From Cercis canadensis (taxonomy: Eukaryota > Streptophyta > Magnoliopsida > Fabales > Fabaceae): a stretch of 64,000 nucleotides of DNA. A model generated the notes under the pieces. It worked only from the letters and a program-made list of their open reading frames with translations, was not told the origin of the DNA and did not search any database. Below are positions 35,313 to 46,796 of this stretch, in pieces (the stretch's first letter is position 1; each line of letters starts with the position of its first letter). The DNA lies in assembly GCA_003255065.1 (NCBI GenBank), contig QAOA01003028.1:649056-713055 (forward strand), given 5' to 3'. The position numbers and the translations under genes are program-made.

Positions 35313-35757
35313 ATGGGTGGTGCTAGGGATTCATTTTTAGGTCACTCTTCATCTTCATATGCTGCTGGTCGTGGAAAGGTATGCGGGCATGGCCTCCCCT
35401 GTGTGTTGCTGAAATCGAAGACAGGAGCTAATCCGGGCAGGGAATTTCTGAGGTGCCCATTGTACAAGATGACTGATTTTTTTTTTTTTTGAATGGGCGG
35501 ATGGGTGCCTATCTTCAAACCATGCCAATGTTTATGCCATGGAAGAGATTTCGGGTAGAGTGGATTGCTTGGAGGGTCTTAAGGACAAAGTCATGGGTTT
35601 GGAGGAGTTTAAGTTGAAGACAAATAATGATTTGAAGAAAATAAAGTCCATTGCCATTGAATAGGATAAGATAATAGAAAAGGAGAAGTGTTGGGTTAGG
35701 GTGTTAAGGATAATGCTTGTTTTAAGTTTGATTGTATTTGCTTTTCATGTCATTTAG
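35313..35757 (+). pseudogene. GRF-type zinc-finger protein gene carried in MULE-1
   Basis: The ATG at 35313 opens MGGARDSFLGHSSSSYAA, then a C-G-H-G-L-P-C motif, KSKTGANPGREFLRCP and, after a run of 14 T's (35477-35490), EWADGC. These are the cysteine/histidine ligands of a GRF-type zinc finger (C..H..C..C) with the usual N-P-G-R core. One extra T in the run shifts the frame by one and creates a TGA immediately after it. Past the run the normal frame resumes with a coiled-coil-like segment (LEGLKDKVMGLEEFKLK) and, beyond one in-frame TAG, a hydrophobic membrane tail ending at 35757. GRF fingers bind single-stranded nucleic acid in other proteins. Whether this one serves the transposon is not known. 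Confidence 0.75.
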
Positions 35758-36264
35758 TTTAAATTAGTGTTGTTTATGGTTGTGTGCATTCTTTGCTATC
35801 CTTTGTAGTTAATAGTGGATGTGAGACTTGAATAAAAAAAATTAACAAGAACTAATTTTGCTATTTTGTTGTATGCAATTGCAATTGACACATTTATGTG
35901 AAGAAATTTGTCAAACAGTATTGCAATTCTCAAACTACCACACTTAAGAGACATTAAAGATCACACATGCATTGTCCAGTATGTATGTCTGTACAATGGA
36001 AATAGCCAATTTACAAATTTCTGGCAAGAAAAAAATACACAAAAGTTGGAAATAGTATACACTAATTTATGGCAAATTACCAAAAATTCCTTTGCATTGA
36101 CAAGTACAAATTTCCTCCTTACATACAATTTCACAAAACAAATGAATAACACAATTTCCAAATGTATCACAAAACCTCCTAATAATTAACACTCATGTAA
36201 CAAAATCCCAAAATGTAACAATATTCTAAAATTTAACTAATTAAATGCCAACATGAAATTATAA
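35758..36264. other. MULE-1 internal non-coding stretch between convergent genes
   Basis: AT-rich, no protein-like frame. It separates the GRF gene end from the transposase 3' end. The open frames at 35908-36189 and 35961-36170 are shadows of each other and match nothing. Confidence 0.55.
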
Positions 36265-39200
36265 TCAATCTTTTGATGTCCTTGTTGCAGTGACCCGAGT
36301 CCTCTTTCCTAGTGACCCAGTTCCATTTGTAGTTGGCCCATTTGTTGTATTACCCGGCCCATACCCAAGTGTGATGTTGCTTTGTACAGTCTCTTGGGAC
36401 CCATGGACATAGGATCCATATGCTCTTCTCACTCTTTCACTTACTGCCTCCAGTGTTTGCCTCGTTAAGGGTCGCACATGGGTTTGCACATTCACAAGCA
36501 ATAACAGAAAAACAGAGTAAGGAAAATGACATTAAAAGAAATGAACAACTTGACAAGTCAACCCTAGAAGACCTCAGTTGTTGGCTACCGTCCAATGTAG
36601 TAGTAAAAGAACCTTCACCAGGATGCTTCTCTACTGCAACAGTGGGATTCTCACCAGCTCTATCTACTCTCCATGGTGTTTTAGCTCTACTTGATGTCTA
36701 ATTAATCATGATGAAATATATGTCAGATGTAGAAAACTAGAATCATATTTAGTAAGGTATGGAATTAAAGTGGATTCACCTTAGGTTTTTCAACTTTTTC
36801 TTTAGGAGGCCCCTTGCAATTCTTTCTATTATGTCCATCTCTGCCACACTTTGAGCATGTATGCACCAATCTTCTTTGCATCTTGTATGGATTAACAGCT
36901 TGTTCTTGTTGTTGTGCTTACTGTTTTCCTTCTGTCTCCACAGGATCCCTTTTTCTTTGAGTTTTGGGTCTGTCAATTGGTTTTCTCAACGGGAATAGCT
37001 GAACCGGATCAAGTCCTGTAAATGGCCACAAATTTTTGCCATTAACAACATCTATGAAAGGAGTATATGCAGCCCTAAATGCAGCAGTCCTCAAATAAGG
37101 ATGAACAAATTTGTCAACATTTTCATGGTGCCAGGAAATAGCAAAAATGACATGCACACATGGAATACCACAAAGATCCCACACTCTACAGCTGCATGTC
37201 CCTTCCTCAATATTCACCACAAATCTAGTGTGTGAATCAACAGAGATCTCAAACTAAGTTTCATCTGGGTCCCCTATCCAATAAGGTAACCACTATCTAT
37301 TGTTCCACATAAGTATTGAAAGTAAATGTTTGGCCTTAGGATAAATTTCCTCCTTCAATCTGTCCACCTTCTTTCTGTTACCAGTCATTTTGTTCATGAT
37401 GTAAAGCCTAATATCTTCCAACATTAACACAATAGGCTTACCCCTTGCCACTAGAATCTTGCTGTTGAACTGCTCACACATGTTGTTGGTCAAGACCTGA
37501 CTCTTTGAATGTGTACTAAATGCAGCTCTAGTCCACATACTTGGATTAATCTTGTTCAGATAATCCCAAGCATGGCCATTAAGATCCTTCAACTTCTGCA
37601 TGTTATCATTAAATGTCTTCATGGTAGTAGATCTTGCACAAGCTCACAACATGTCTTTGTATTGTTTCCCTTTAAAGTTTATGGTGTAGATATGCCTCAC
37701 ACAATACCTGTGTTCCACCTCTGGCAATATAGACTCAAAACTAGGCACCAAGCCCTGCACATATGCACAAATCAATATATTGCCATCCAACATGTATGCA
37801 CGAAAGAAATTGCAAGAAAACATAGACAATCTGAACTGTTTATGGCCAGTGAGTTATTACCTTTTGCTTGTCACTAATGAATGTCAACCAAGTCCATGTT
37901 TCCTTTGTCTCCCTGCCAACAACTACTATTGCAATTGGAAAGAAGTCATTGTTACCATCTTGTCCAACAGCAGCTAAGAGAACATCCCCGTACCCTTTCA
38001 AAAATGTCCTATCCACTCCAATTATGAGCCTGCAACCAGCTAAGAACCTTTGCTTACAAGCATCAAAGCATATGTAAATGCTACCAAAGGTAGGCATCAA
38101 ATGAAGTTGCAGCCTGTTGACAACTAATTTAATAGTGTTCTTCTTGTTAGAGTTCTCTAACTCTTGACAAGTCACAGTCAAGCATACTGCTCTCTTTCAC
38201 TTCCTTCCATTATATGTCGTGTCTTACTCCATGCTCAATATGCCTTGGGTATAGCCATGTTCATGGTGTACGTGTTCCTTATGTGATTAATAACATCAAT
38301 GCCTGTTGGCCTTGTCACTTTTATGAGAAAATCAATCAACTTGTCCCCAAGCCACTTAGAACTAGCTTGTGGCATCTTCAATGAACGGCAGCAGTTGTGG
38401 TTTAGGTTGAATGTCTTCACTTGAAAGGATTGAATGTCCTTAGTCCAGCTGGACAAAATCTCCCATGGATAAGCATTTTTACACCTCACTCTGCACCTCA
38501 CTGTATCATTTTTCACAAACTTTACTTGCCTTCATTCATGCACTGTGTAGTCTCTCACAGCTTGCCATGTTCTTGAACACCATCCCCACCTTAAATGTGA
38601 CACTCCCATAAGCCACGTTCTCATTAAACTCAGGTCACTTCATCTTATTTTTCTGACCTTCTTCTTCATCAGACTCTACACAGCTTATGAATTCTTCACT
38701 CATATGTATCATCACCCTCGAATGGATTACCTTGTAGCCCATCATCTGCTTCATCACTAACAGTAGCAGTCTTGTTCATGTGCACTTCATTGCATGGCTT
38801 CCATTCTGTGTACATCTAAAATAAGTCATCATCTCCTTTGTCTGAGCCATTCTCTGCCACAGCATATGACTCATCCTCACTGTCCTCCTCTGAATCCATT
38901 ATGTGCCCTTCATCATCATCAATGCATTTCTCCAAGTTAATGTCTTCATTCTCTATGTGCCCTGGCCTTTTATGTGTGTGCCTGATTTCTTCGTTTGAAT
39001 CCCTGTCGTCACAGTCCTCACTGTGCCTTTTTTCTTCTGATACCCTTGCTACTCCCTCACTGTGGCTTTCTTCTTCTGGTACCCTTGATACCCTTGCTAA
39101 TCCCTCACTATGGCTTTCTTCTTCTGCTACCCTTGCTACTCCCTCATTCTGTCTCTCTCCTTCAACATCCCTATCTTCTCTGTCCGCATCCCTATTTTCA

Positions 39201-39620
39201 CCCACTGCATCCCTATTTTCACCCTCTACATCCTTATTTTCTCCCTCTCCATTCTTATCTTCTCCTTCTGTGGGCTTGCATGCATACTCAATGACAAGAA
39301 CCAATTCCATGTCACAAACATTGTGCTCCACATATACATTAATGACTTCCTCACTACTTACATTTGTCACCATATCTAATGTATCTACATCTTTCCTTAA
39401 AGGTCTCAGACCACTACTAAGGTCAAGCCTAGGTATTTGATACCACAATTTACTATAACTGTAATAGCCTAATTCTTTAAGGAAATCTCAGAGCACAGGT
39501 ATTGAAAATCTATCGGGATCACAGTAATCCCATTGGGTTACACTCCCTCCCACATAAGCCACATGAGGTTGCTTCTTAAAACATGTAGGGCCACAGTAAA
39601 TGGGACAAATGACATTCTGT
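36265..39620 (-). pseudogene. MULE-1 mudrA-like transposase, broken
   Basis: Reading from high to low coordinates: an N-terminal SKLWYQIPRLDLSSGLRPL-type block (39448); a strongly acidic repeat region (39300-38990); the DNA-binding block MKNDTVRCRVRCKNAYPW (38516), which resembles the MuDR N-terminal domain; LIIGVDRTFLKG with the first catalytic aspartate and the VVGRETKETWTWL motif (38181-37840); and the HRYCVRHIY motif (about 37700). A SWIM-type zinc finger, CSCRVWDLCGIPCVHVI, lies at 37195-37144, and a zinc knuckle, CSKCGRDGHNRKNC, near 36855-36815. The last stretch (36501-36265) may be a C-terminal exon. All diagnostic MULE transposase parts are present, but stops and small frameshifts separate them. 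Some gaps may be introns. Confidence 0.88.
38990..39300 (-). repeat. Acidic in-frame repeats in the MULE-1 transposase
   Basis: Encodes tandem variants of E-G-E-N-R-D-A/V and of ARV-x-EEESHSEG (three to four copies each). The repeat units are visible in DNA as recurring CTCTACATCC/CCACTGCATCC and CTTCTTCTGGTACCCTTG words. The repeats expand an acidic linker between the N-terminal and DNA-binding parts. Confidence 0.7.
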
Positions 39621-40031
39621 TATCAAATAAAAGACAACATGTTAAAGACCAAATATAAAACAGTACACAAAATATAAAAGACCAAATGGAAACAGTAGAC
39701 AACATATCATTTCCCACTGCATTCATCTTTTAACCATGCAAAGAACATCATGATTCCTAAATCCCAATATTAAGTGGTTATTCAATACTTCGTACTTACT
39801 TAAGAAGTGAATGTGTGTATGTGTGTGTACAACAAAAAAGCACAACTAGCCAGCACAAACAAGTTTAGATGCTTTGTATGTGTGTTTGTACAACAAAAAA
39901 GCACATCTAACGATCACAAACACAGGAAGATGCACAATTACCTAGTACACCTTAAACACCAAGCCTACCACAGATGCTGAAAAGTGCAAAAAAATTTACA
40001 TTGTGTGCTCACACACACACAAATGAATAAC
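39621..40031 (-). other. MULE-1 transposase 5' region up to the Athila insertion
   Basis: Contains a roughly 63-bp imperfect tandem repeat (TGTGTGTACAACAAAAAAGCACA near 39821 and TGTGTTTGTACAACAAAAAAGCACA near 39883). It ends with ATAAC (40027-40031), the Athila target duplication. Confidence 0.6.
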
Positions 40032-41326
40032 TGACGGGTGCCGAACCATACAAAATTACAATACTAATTGCAACTAAATTGTAGTATAGGATGCAACTAG
40101 TGTCGTCTTCCAAGGATTCACCAGAAAAACTAATCTAGTAGGAATTAAGCAAGAACAGAATAAGGGGGTTTTGTGTTGAATGCAGTATAATAAGTACTCA
40201 AAAAGCAGTAAACAAAAATTGATTAAGTAAGAGAAAACATAATCAACTAAAGCAGGCAACCAAACTCTAATCCGTCCTTGTTCACTAAAGATAGTCTTGA
40301 TCTGATTTAATTCTTGGTTAAATGTCACCTGCAACCCCTAATAGTAACATTTAGAATTTCTACTGATTTACCAATTAGGATTCAATTAATTATGGAATTA
40401 AGAATCTAGGCAACCGCTCTATATCACTAAGTCCAGATTAATTTAAGAACCAAATTGTCCAAGTTAACCATATATTAAAAACCTTTAAAATATGATTATC
40501 AATCTGATTACTGTGATGAATCTAATCAACCGATTTAAATTCATATAAAGCATGCAATTAAAGTACCATTCAATCACATGAAGATGGGAAAAAACAATAA
40601 TTCAAATTATATTAAATCAAACCCGGTTGAAGCATAGGAATTCTGGATTATCAAGTTTGGCTCCTCTTGAATTGATTTCAAAAGTACTTAGCCCTCTATA
40701 GAAGACTTGAACACAAAGCAAAGGTAGAAATTCGAATTCAGCAATAGGAGGCAGCAACAACAGCTTCTAATGACAAGGTGGTAATATGTTTTATTATTCT
40801 CAACAACTTAAGAATAAATACTAGCTGGCTGCCTCATCTAGGTTTCCTAATTACAAAATAAACCTAGTTTCCTAAAACTTTAATGGTAAAAACGTGATCA
40901 AGCCCTAGTGTCATGTGTGCTAGCCCAATAAGCAGATGTTGGCCCAAATAAACATGCTCTAGTCCAATAGGCAGGCCTAAGGAAAGGAATTAGTCAATGC
41001 TGGGTGGATGCAGAAAATTTGAACTGCTTGCACGTGAATTTCAGTTGTCCAGACGCGAGAATCAGCTTCTGGGCTCTTCATATGAAATGTAGAATTTTCT
41101 GTCATCTTTCCAATGAAACTAGAATAGCATCAATCGGACATATTCAGCTCAAGATATAGTGAAAAACGTAAGTAGTGCCAGAATTTAACAGTTATGCAAT
41201 TAAAATCTATAAGCACCAACAAGTCCAAATCTACAAAACATGTATAAGAGCCATAAAAATCACTAGAAACACACACTAAAAGACTAAGTATAAGGGAAAT
41301 AAATAGTGTAAAATAACGTCTCATCA
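40032..41326 (-). repeat. Athila-like 3' LTR
   Basis: Plus-strand ends TGACGGGTGCC.. and ..AACGTCTCATCA, 1295 bp. It is very similar to 54163-55445 with scattered substitutions and a few small indels (for example near 41005-41030). Confidence 0.93.
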
Positions 41327-41340
41327 AATTCCCCCACACT
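41327..41340 (-). promoter_or_regulatory. Athila polypurine tract
   Basis: Minus strand AGTGTGGGGGAATT immediately precedes the LTR start TGATGAGACG. Confidence 0.85.
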
Positions 41341-42790
41341 TAGCTTTTTGCACTCCTGGGCAAAATCACAAAAATCAAACTAGAGAAAGAAGACAGCTCT
41401 CCAAACAAAACAAGAATGTAAAGATCAAGGTAAGAAAACAATTCAAACTTAAAGAAACAGCAACACTCATGGAACAACATCTCTTGACAACTAGAGAACA
41501 AAAAACATGGCAATTTCATTTAATAGGAATGAGTCAAAGTATATAGTCTCTCACAAGATAAATAAATGCTCTCAATTCCTTAAAGTGTCTAAGGTAAGTA
41601 TTTCTCTCCAATCTTCCTATCAAAAATCACATTACCATAAGCTTGTTCATATTCTCAATCTCCATTACCTATGTCACATGCATAACACAAATCGAAAGGA
41701 CTTTTAAAGAGTTGTAATGGGGAAAGGTAAAGGAATGACAAGAATATGGAAAAATGGCTAAAGCACCCAAGGAATCACAAAGAGCATCTAATTATGGAGA
41801 AATTCAAGTACTTTATGCATCTTGACTTTGGGCTTCAACTCATTTTTACTTTTCCCAAAACAACTTTATTCTTTTGCTGCTGCTGTTTTTTTTTTTTTTT
41901 TTATGAAGCAAAACACTTAACAATTTCAGCCACAACCAATCAACCACAACTTGATGCTTTGTTTTTGTAAGAATTTACTCCATTTTTATTCAATGCAATG
42001 CTCTTCAATTCCTAGGGGTTGGGTAGGACATGGTTTTACACTTAGGCTTGCAATGAGCTACACATGAAAGAAAGGATCATTAGGCTAAAAAAGGGGTAAT
42101 AAAAGGATAACATCAAGGTTAGCTATTTGGTCAAGTAGCTTCTCAGAAAAAGGAATGTCTTAATCACTTTTATGCATACATGTGCAAATGTAACCTCAAC
42201 TAAGAAACAGAACAAGTTCTAGAGTGTCAAATTAATAGATGAAAACACACAAGAAAGAATCATGACATATGGCTCAAATCCTCACAGCTTATAAGACTAC
42301 CAAGAATCAACTCATCCAAATTAAATTTTGTTGCCATACCACTTAAATCCAAGAAGCAAGATAATTGTCTACTCATGTTGTAGCACTTTAGAATCAAAAT
42401 TGTTTCAAACTATTTTCTTCACAACTCTTAAATTAATTGGAAAGAACCAGAAAATTCTAAAAACAAAACAGAAAAATAGCAAACCTAAAGGAGAACAGAA
42501 AACATAATTTTAAATGACAGAAAATAGTAAACAGAAAATTAAAGAACAGAAAAGCAGTAAAACGCACTCTAATAACATAAAACAGAAAATTAAACAGAAA
42601 ACAGCGAACAAAACAGAAAATAAAACAAAAATAGAAACTTAAAAACAGTAAACAAAAAGCATAAAAAATAGCACAACAGGCTTATCCCTCCCCCACACTT
42701 AAATTGTTGCAGTGTCCTCAATGCAAAGCACAAAGCAAACAGTAAAAGCAAGGCACTGAAAATAAAAGAGAAAGGGAAAGAAAATAGCCT
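41341..42790 (-). other. Athila non-coding region between pol and the 3' LTR
   Basis: A-rich on the plus strand. It contains runs of AAACAGAAAATTAAACAGAAAA type (42480-42660) and a purine/pyrimidine motif CCCTCCCCCACACTTAAATTG (about 42685) resembling a second polypurine tract. Where related elements may carry an env-like ORF, no such frame is visible. Confidence 0.6.
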
Positions 42791-42796
42791 GTGGGT

Positions 42797-44080
42797 TTAA
42801 GTCTCATAGAGGGCAGCAGACAAGTGCACCTCCTCCACCACTTGGTCTTGAAAACCCTCATAAAAAGGTTTTAGCCGATGTCCGTTCACTGGGAAAGTCT
42901 TATTGGTTGCCTCATTCTTGATCTCAACTGCACCATAAGGGAAGACATGAGTCACCACAAAAGGACCCATCCACCTAGAATGAAGCTTTCCGGGCATTAG
43001 CTTGAGACGGGAATTGTAGAACAGCACTTTCTGACCAATGTGAAACTCTTTTCTCACTAACAACTTGTCATGGACAGCCTTGGTCGGCTCTTTATAAATT
43101 CTGGAATTCTCATAAGCTTCCAACCTGATTTCTTCCAATTCTTATAGTTGTAGCTTCCTTTGAGAACCAGCTTGAGCCAAGTCAAGATTACACGGCTTCA
43201 CTGACTAATACGCCTTATGCTCTATATCCATTGGAAGGTGGCATGCCTTGTCAAAGACTAGCCTATAAGGCGACATGCCTATAGGGGTCTTGTAGGGAGT
43301 CCGATAAGCCCACAAAGCATCATCCAGACGCATGCTCCAATCTTTTCTGTTGGGTTGGACAGTCTTCTCTAAAATCTGTTTGATCTCCCTATTTGACACT
43401 TCTGCTTGCCCATTGGTTTGTGGATGGTAAGGGGTTGACACCTTATGCACCACACCATACTTTTTCAACAAAGCAGTCATGTGCCTATTGCAGAAGTGCG
43501 AACCTTGGTCACTGATTATTGCTCTTGGGATGTCAAACCTGCAAAAAATGTGAGTCCTGACAAAATCTAAGACAACACGAGAATCATCAGTCCGGGTGGC
43601 CTTAGCCTTTACCCATTTAGATACATAATCCACAGCTAATAGGATATACACAAAACCAAAAGAAATAGGAAAGGGACCCATGAAATCAATACCCCACACA
43701 TCAAATATCTCATAAAACAATAAAGGCTGTTGAGGTATCTCATTCCTACGGGAAATATTTTCTGTTCGTTGGCATTGGGCATAATTCTTACAAAAGCTAT
43801 GTGCATAATGAAACAAGGTAGGCCAGTAGAGTCCAAAATCTACAATTTTCCTAGCAATGCGTTGTGGTCCAAAATGACCACCACATGCAGAAGTATGGCA
43901 AAATTGTAAAACAGATTCAATCTTATGTCTAGGCACACACCTCCTAATGACTTGATCACTACATAGTCTCCACAAATAGGGGTCATCCCATACATAAAAT
44001 TTGACTTCACTTTTAAACTTATCTACTTGATGCTTCTTAAAATAAGCAGGTAACTCAGAAGCAACTAAGTAATTTACCAA
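42797..44080 (-). pseudogene. Athila integrase
   Basis: A 291-residue frame (44080-43205) has the H-H-C-C zinc region ([12 protein letters not shown]...CQRTENI) and an intact D-D-E triad: [15 protein letters not shown] and [12 protein letters not shown]. The C-terminal part continues in 43138-42797 ([30 protein letters not shown]) after a break of about 65 bp. This is the best preserved retroelement enzyme in the window, but it is cut from reverse transcriptase by a stop near 44085. Confidence 0.88.
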
Positions 44081-44119
44081 GTCAGCATACGAAGGATCTT
44101 CACCATCTTTACCTTGCAG

Positions 44120-45954
44120 CTAATAAAGCTGCTCATCCGAGAAGGTCTCTCTGATGGGAAGGTTGTCCAAAGTCAGTGGGATCCAGCTCAAGTGATATGC
44201 TACAAAGTTCTCAGCTCCACTCTTGTCTTTGATCTCAAGGTCGAATTCTTGCAAGAGCAGCATCCATCTAATGAGCCTAGGCTTTGCATCCGGATTCTTG
44301 AGCAAGTACTTCAAAGCTTCATGGTCAGAGAAAGTAATTACTTTAGAATTCAATAAGTATGAACGAAATTTATCTAAAGCAAACACAACAGCAAGAAGCT
44401 TTTTCTCAGTGGTGGTATAATTTGCTTAGGCAGCATCCAGAATGTGAGATGCATAATAAATGACATGGGACAGCTTGTCCACTCACTGTGCAGGGACAAC
44501 GCCTACTACAAAGTTTGATGCATCACACATCAGCTCGAAGGGGGACAGCTTGTCCACTCGCTGTGCAAGGTCAGCGCCTACTGCAAAGTTCGATGCATCA
44601 CACATCAGCTCAAAGGGAAACTCTCAATTAGGTGGCTGCATGATGGGAGGAGAAGTAAGGCTCTGCTTCAGCGGATCAAAGATGGCTCTGCACTGCCTAT
44701 CAAATTTGAAATCCACTTTTTTTTAGAGAAGCCTAGACAGTGGAAGGGCAATCTTGCTGAAGTCCTTGATGAATCGCCTGTAAAACCTTGCTTGACCAAG
44801 AAAGGAATGCATTTACCGCACACAAGTGGGATAGGGTAAAGAGGCAATAACATCTATCTTAGCCTTATCTACTTCAATTCCTTTGCTAGAAATTACATGC
44901 CCTAAAACTATGCCTTATTCTACCATGAAATGAAATTTCTCAAAATTAAGGACAAGGTTAGTCTCAATGCATCTATCCAATACTCTAGCAAAGCTATCTA
45001 AACATGCATCAAAGGAGGATCCATATACAGTAAAGTCATCCATAAATACTTCCATGCAGTGTTCTAAAAATTCAGAAAATATGCTCACCATACACCGCTA
45101 GAATGTACCAGGGGCATTACAAAGGCCGAAGGGCATCCTCCTATATGCAAATGTGCCGAATGGACAGGTAAAAGTCATCTTCTCCTAACCCTCTAGGGCT
45201 ATGTGAATCTGAAAATAGCCTGAGAAACCATCTAGGAAGCAGTAATGAGACTTCCCCGCCAACCTCTCCAGCATTTGATCAATGAAAGGAAGAGGGAAGT
45301 GATCCTTTCTTGTTGCCTGGTTGAGTCTTTTATAGTCAATGCAGATGCGCTAGCTGTTCTACACTCTAGTGGGAATCAACTCGTTCTTCTCATTGGCTAT
45401 TACAGTGATGCCACTTTTCTTGGGAACCACTTGCACTGAACTCACCCATTTACTATTTGAGATGGGGTAAATTATGCCAGCTGATAACAGCTTGCTCACT
45501 TCTTTCTTGACCACATCCAGAATCAACGGGTTAAGTCACCTTTGCTCACTGGTTTAGCTTCTTCCTCCAGTAAAATCCGATGCATGCAGGTGGAAGGGCT
45601 AATGCCAAGAATGTCTACAAGTATCCATCCGATGGCTGTCTTCTGCTGCTTCAAGATCTGCAACAACCTCTCTTCTTGGTCAGGTTGCAGATTGTTGGCT
45701 ATGATGATAGGCAACTTCTCTTCTTCTGCTAGGAAGGCATACTTGAGATAATCAAGTAACGGTTTCAGCTCCAATATAGGTGGCTGTTGTACAGAAGGGA
45801 CTAATTTGGTTGAAGACGCCAAATTTGCTGCCTGAAGCTCAGCAGTATCTGCAAGCTCTGCACTATCCTCCAAAACAGTCTCATCATATCCCAAATAGTT
45901 AGAAATTTCAGAACAGGCAGCACAACTCCCATCACAATTAATACATGCAGGCAC
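44120..45954 (-). pseudogene. Athila reverse transcriptase and RNase H
   Basis: The frame 45954-45523 has the LELKPLLDYLKYAFL motif that opens Athila reverse transcriptase and AIGWILVDILGISPSTCMH. In broken frames downstream, FMDDFTVYGSSF (about 45003-45050) is the catalytic box. RNase H follows, with FELMCDASNF and then FALDKFRSYLL and FSDHEALKYLLK (44386-44120). A 75-bp direct duplication (44469 and 44544) repeats the FELMCDASNF stretch in frame. Confidence 0.83.
44469..44618 (-). repeat. 75-bp in-frame tandem duplication in RNase H
   Basis: GACAGCTTGTCCACTC begins at 44469 and again at 44544. The two 75-bp copies differ at a few bases. On the minus strand each encodes FELMCDASNF followed by VGA/VGV, the block with the first RNase H aspartate, so that block is present twice. 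Confidence 0.8.
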
Positions 45955-46664
45955 TCTAAAGTATCTAGCAAGCCTAATATATCAGGAAATTCAGCTACCA
46001 ATTTAGCATGCACATCATCAACTAGTAGGTCTATGACATCTAATTGGAACATTGAATGCTCTTCTAGAGGGTGTTTCATGGCATCACATAAATTAAAACG
46101 AATTACAGTGTCACCAAATTCCAGGGAAAGGATACCAGCATGCACATCAATTATGGTCTTAGCAGTTTTAAGGAAGGATCTACCTAAGATCAAAGGGGCA
46201 TGTCTAGATGTAAACTCATCCTCCATATTTAACACATAAAAGTCAGCTGGAAATATTAAATTATTTACCCTAACCAAAACATCCTCAAGAAGGCCTACAG
46301 GATATGTTGTGCTTTTATTAACAAGCTGAATGACTACTCCAGTGAGCTTCAGTTCTCCAATCTCCAGTGATGCATAGATGGACTTAGGCATCACATTGAT
46401 TGAAGCTCCCAGATCTAGCATGGCATTTGTAAACTGCTTGTCTCCAATAGTGCAGGGAATGGTGAAAGTCCCAGGATCAGTGCATTTGGATGGCAAGTTA
46501 GGTTGAATCATGGCTGACACGTTTCTTCCCATGCTCACTTTCTCATCACCCTTCAGCTTTATCTTGTGGGTACACAAATCCTTAAGAAACCTTGCATACT
46601 TTGGAATCTGTTTGATGGCTTCCATGAGAGGTATATTGACTTCTACCTTCCTGAAAGTATCCAT
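45955..46664 (-). pseudogene. Athila aspartic protease
   Basis: The frame 46664-45801 contains SMGRNVSAMIQPNLPSKC, DPGTFTIPCTIGD, then MLDLGASINVMP, the retropepsin active site with glycine at its normal place, and APLILGRSFLKTA. These are diagnostic for the Athila/Tat protease. The domain is in one frame and looks intact, and the frame then runs off into other text near 45950. Confidence 0.85.
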
Positions 46665-46796
46665 GATCTCTGTATCTAGCTCATGCTCAGCAATTTTCTT
46701 GGACTGTGTAACTCTGTTTGGAAAGGGGAGAGGAATGTTGGGGGTAGAGCTCTCTGCCTGGTCCTGAAGGTGGAATGGCTGCTGTTTTAGGATAGC

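Noticed and set aside
38838-39440. 200-codon plus-strand open frame rich in serine and leucine
   Set aside because: Antisense of the acidic repeat region of the MULE-1 transposase. Low-complexity repeats keep both frames open.
41341-42790. Envelope-like ORF in the Athila element
   Set aside because: No frame longer than about 75 codons and no signal or membrane segments in order. The region is A-rich non-coding.
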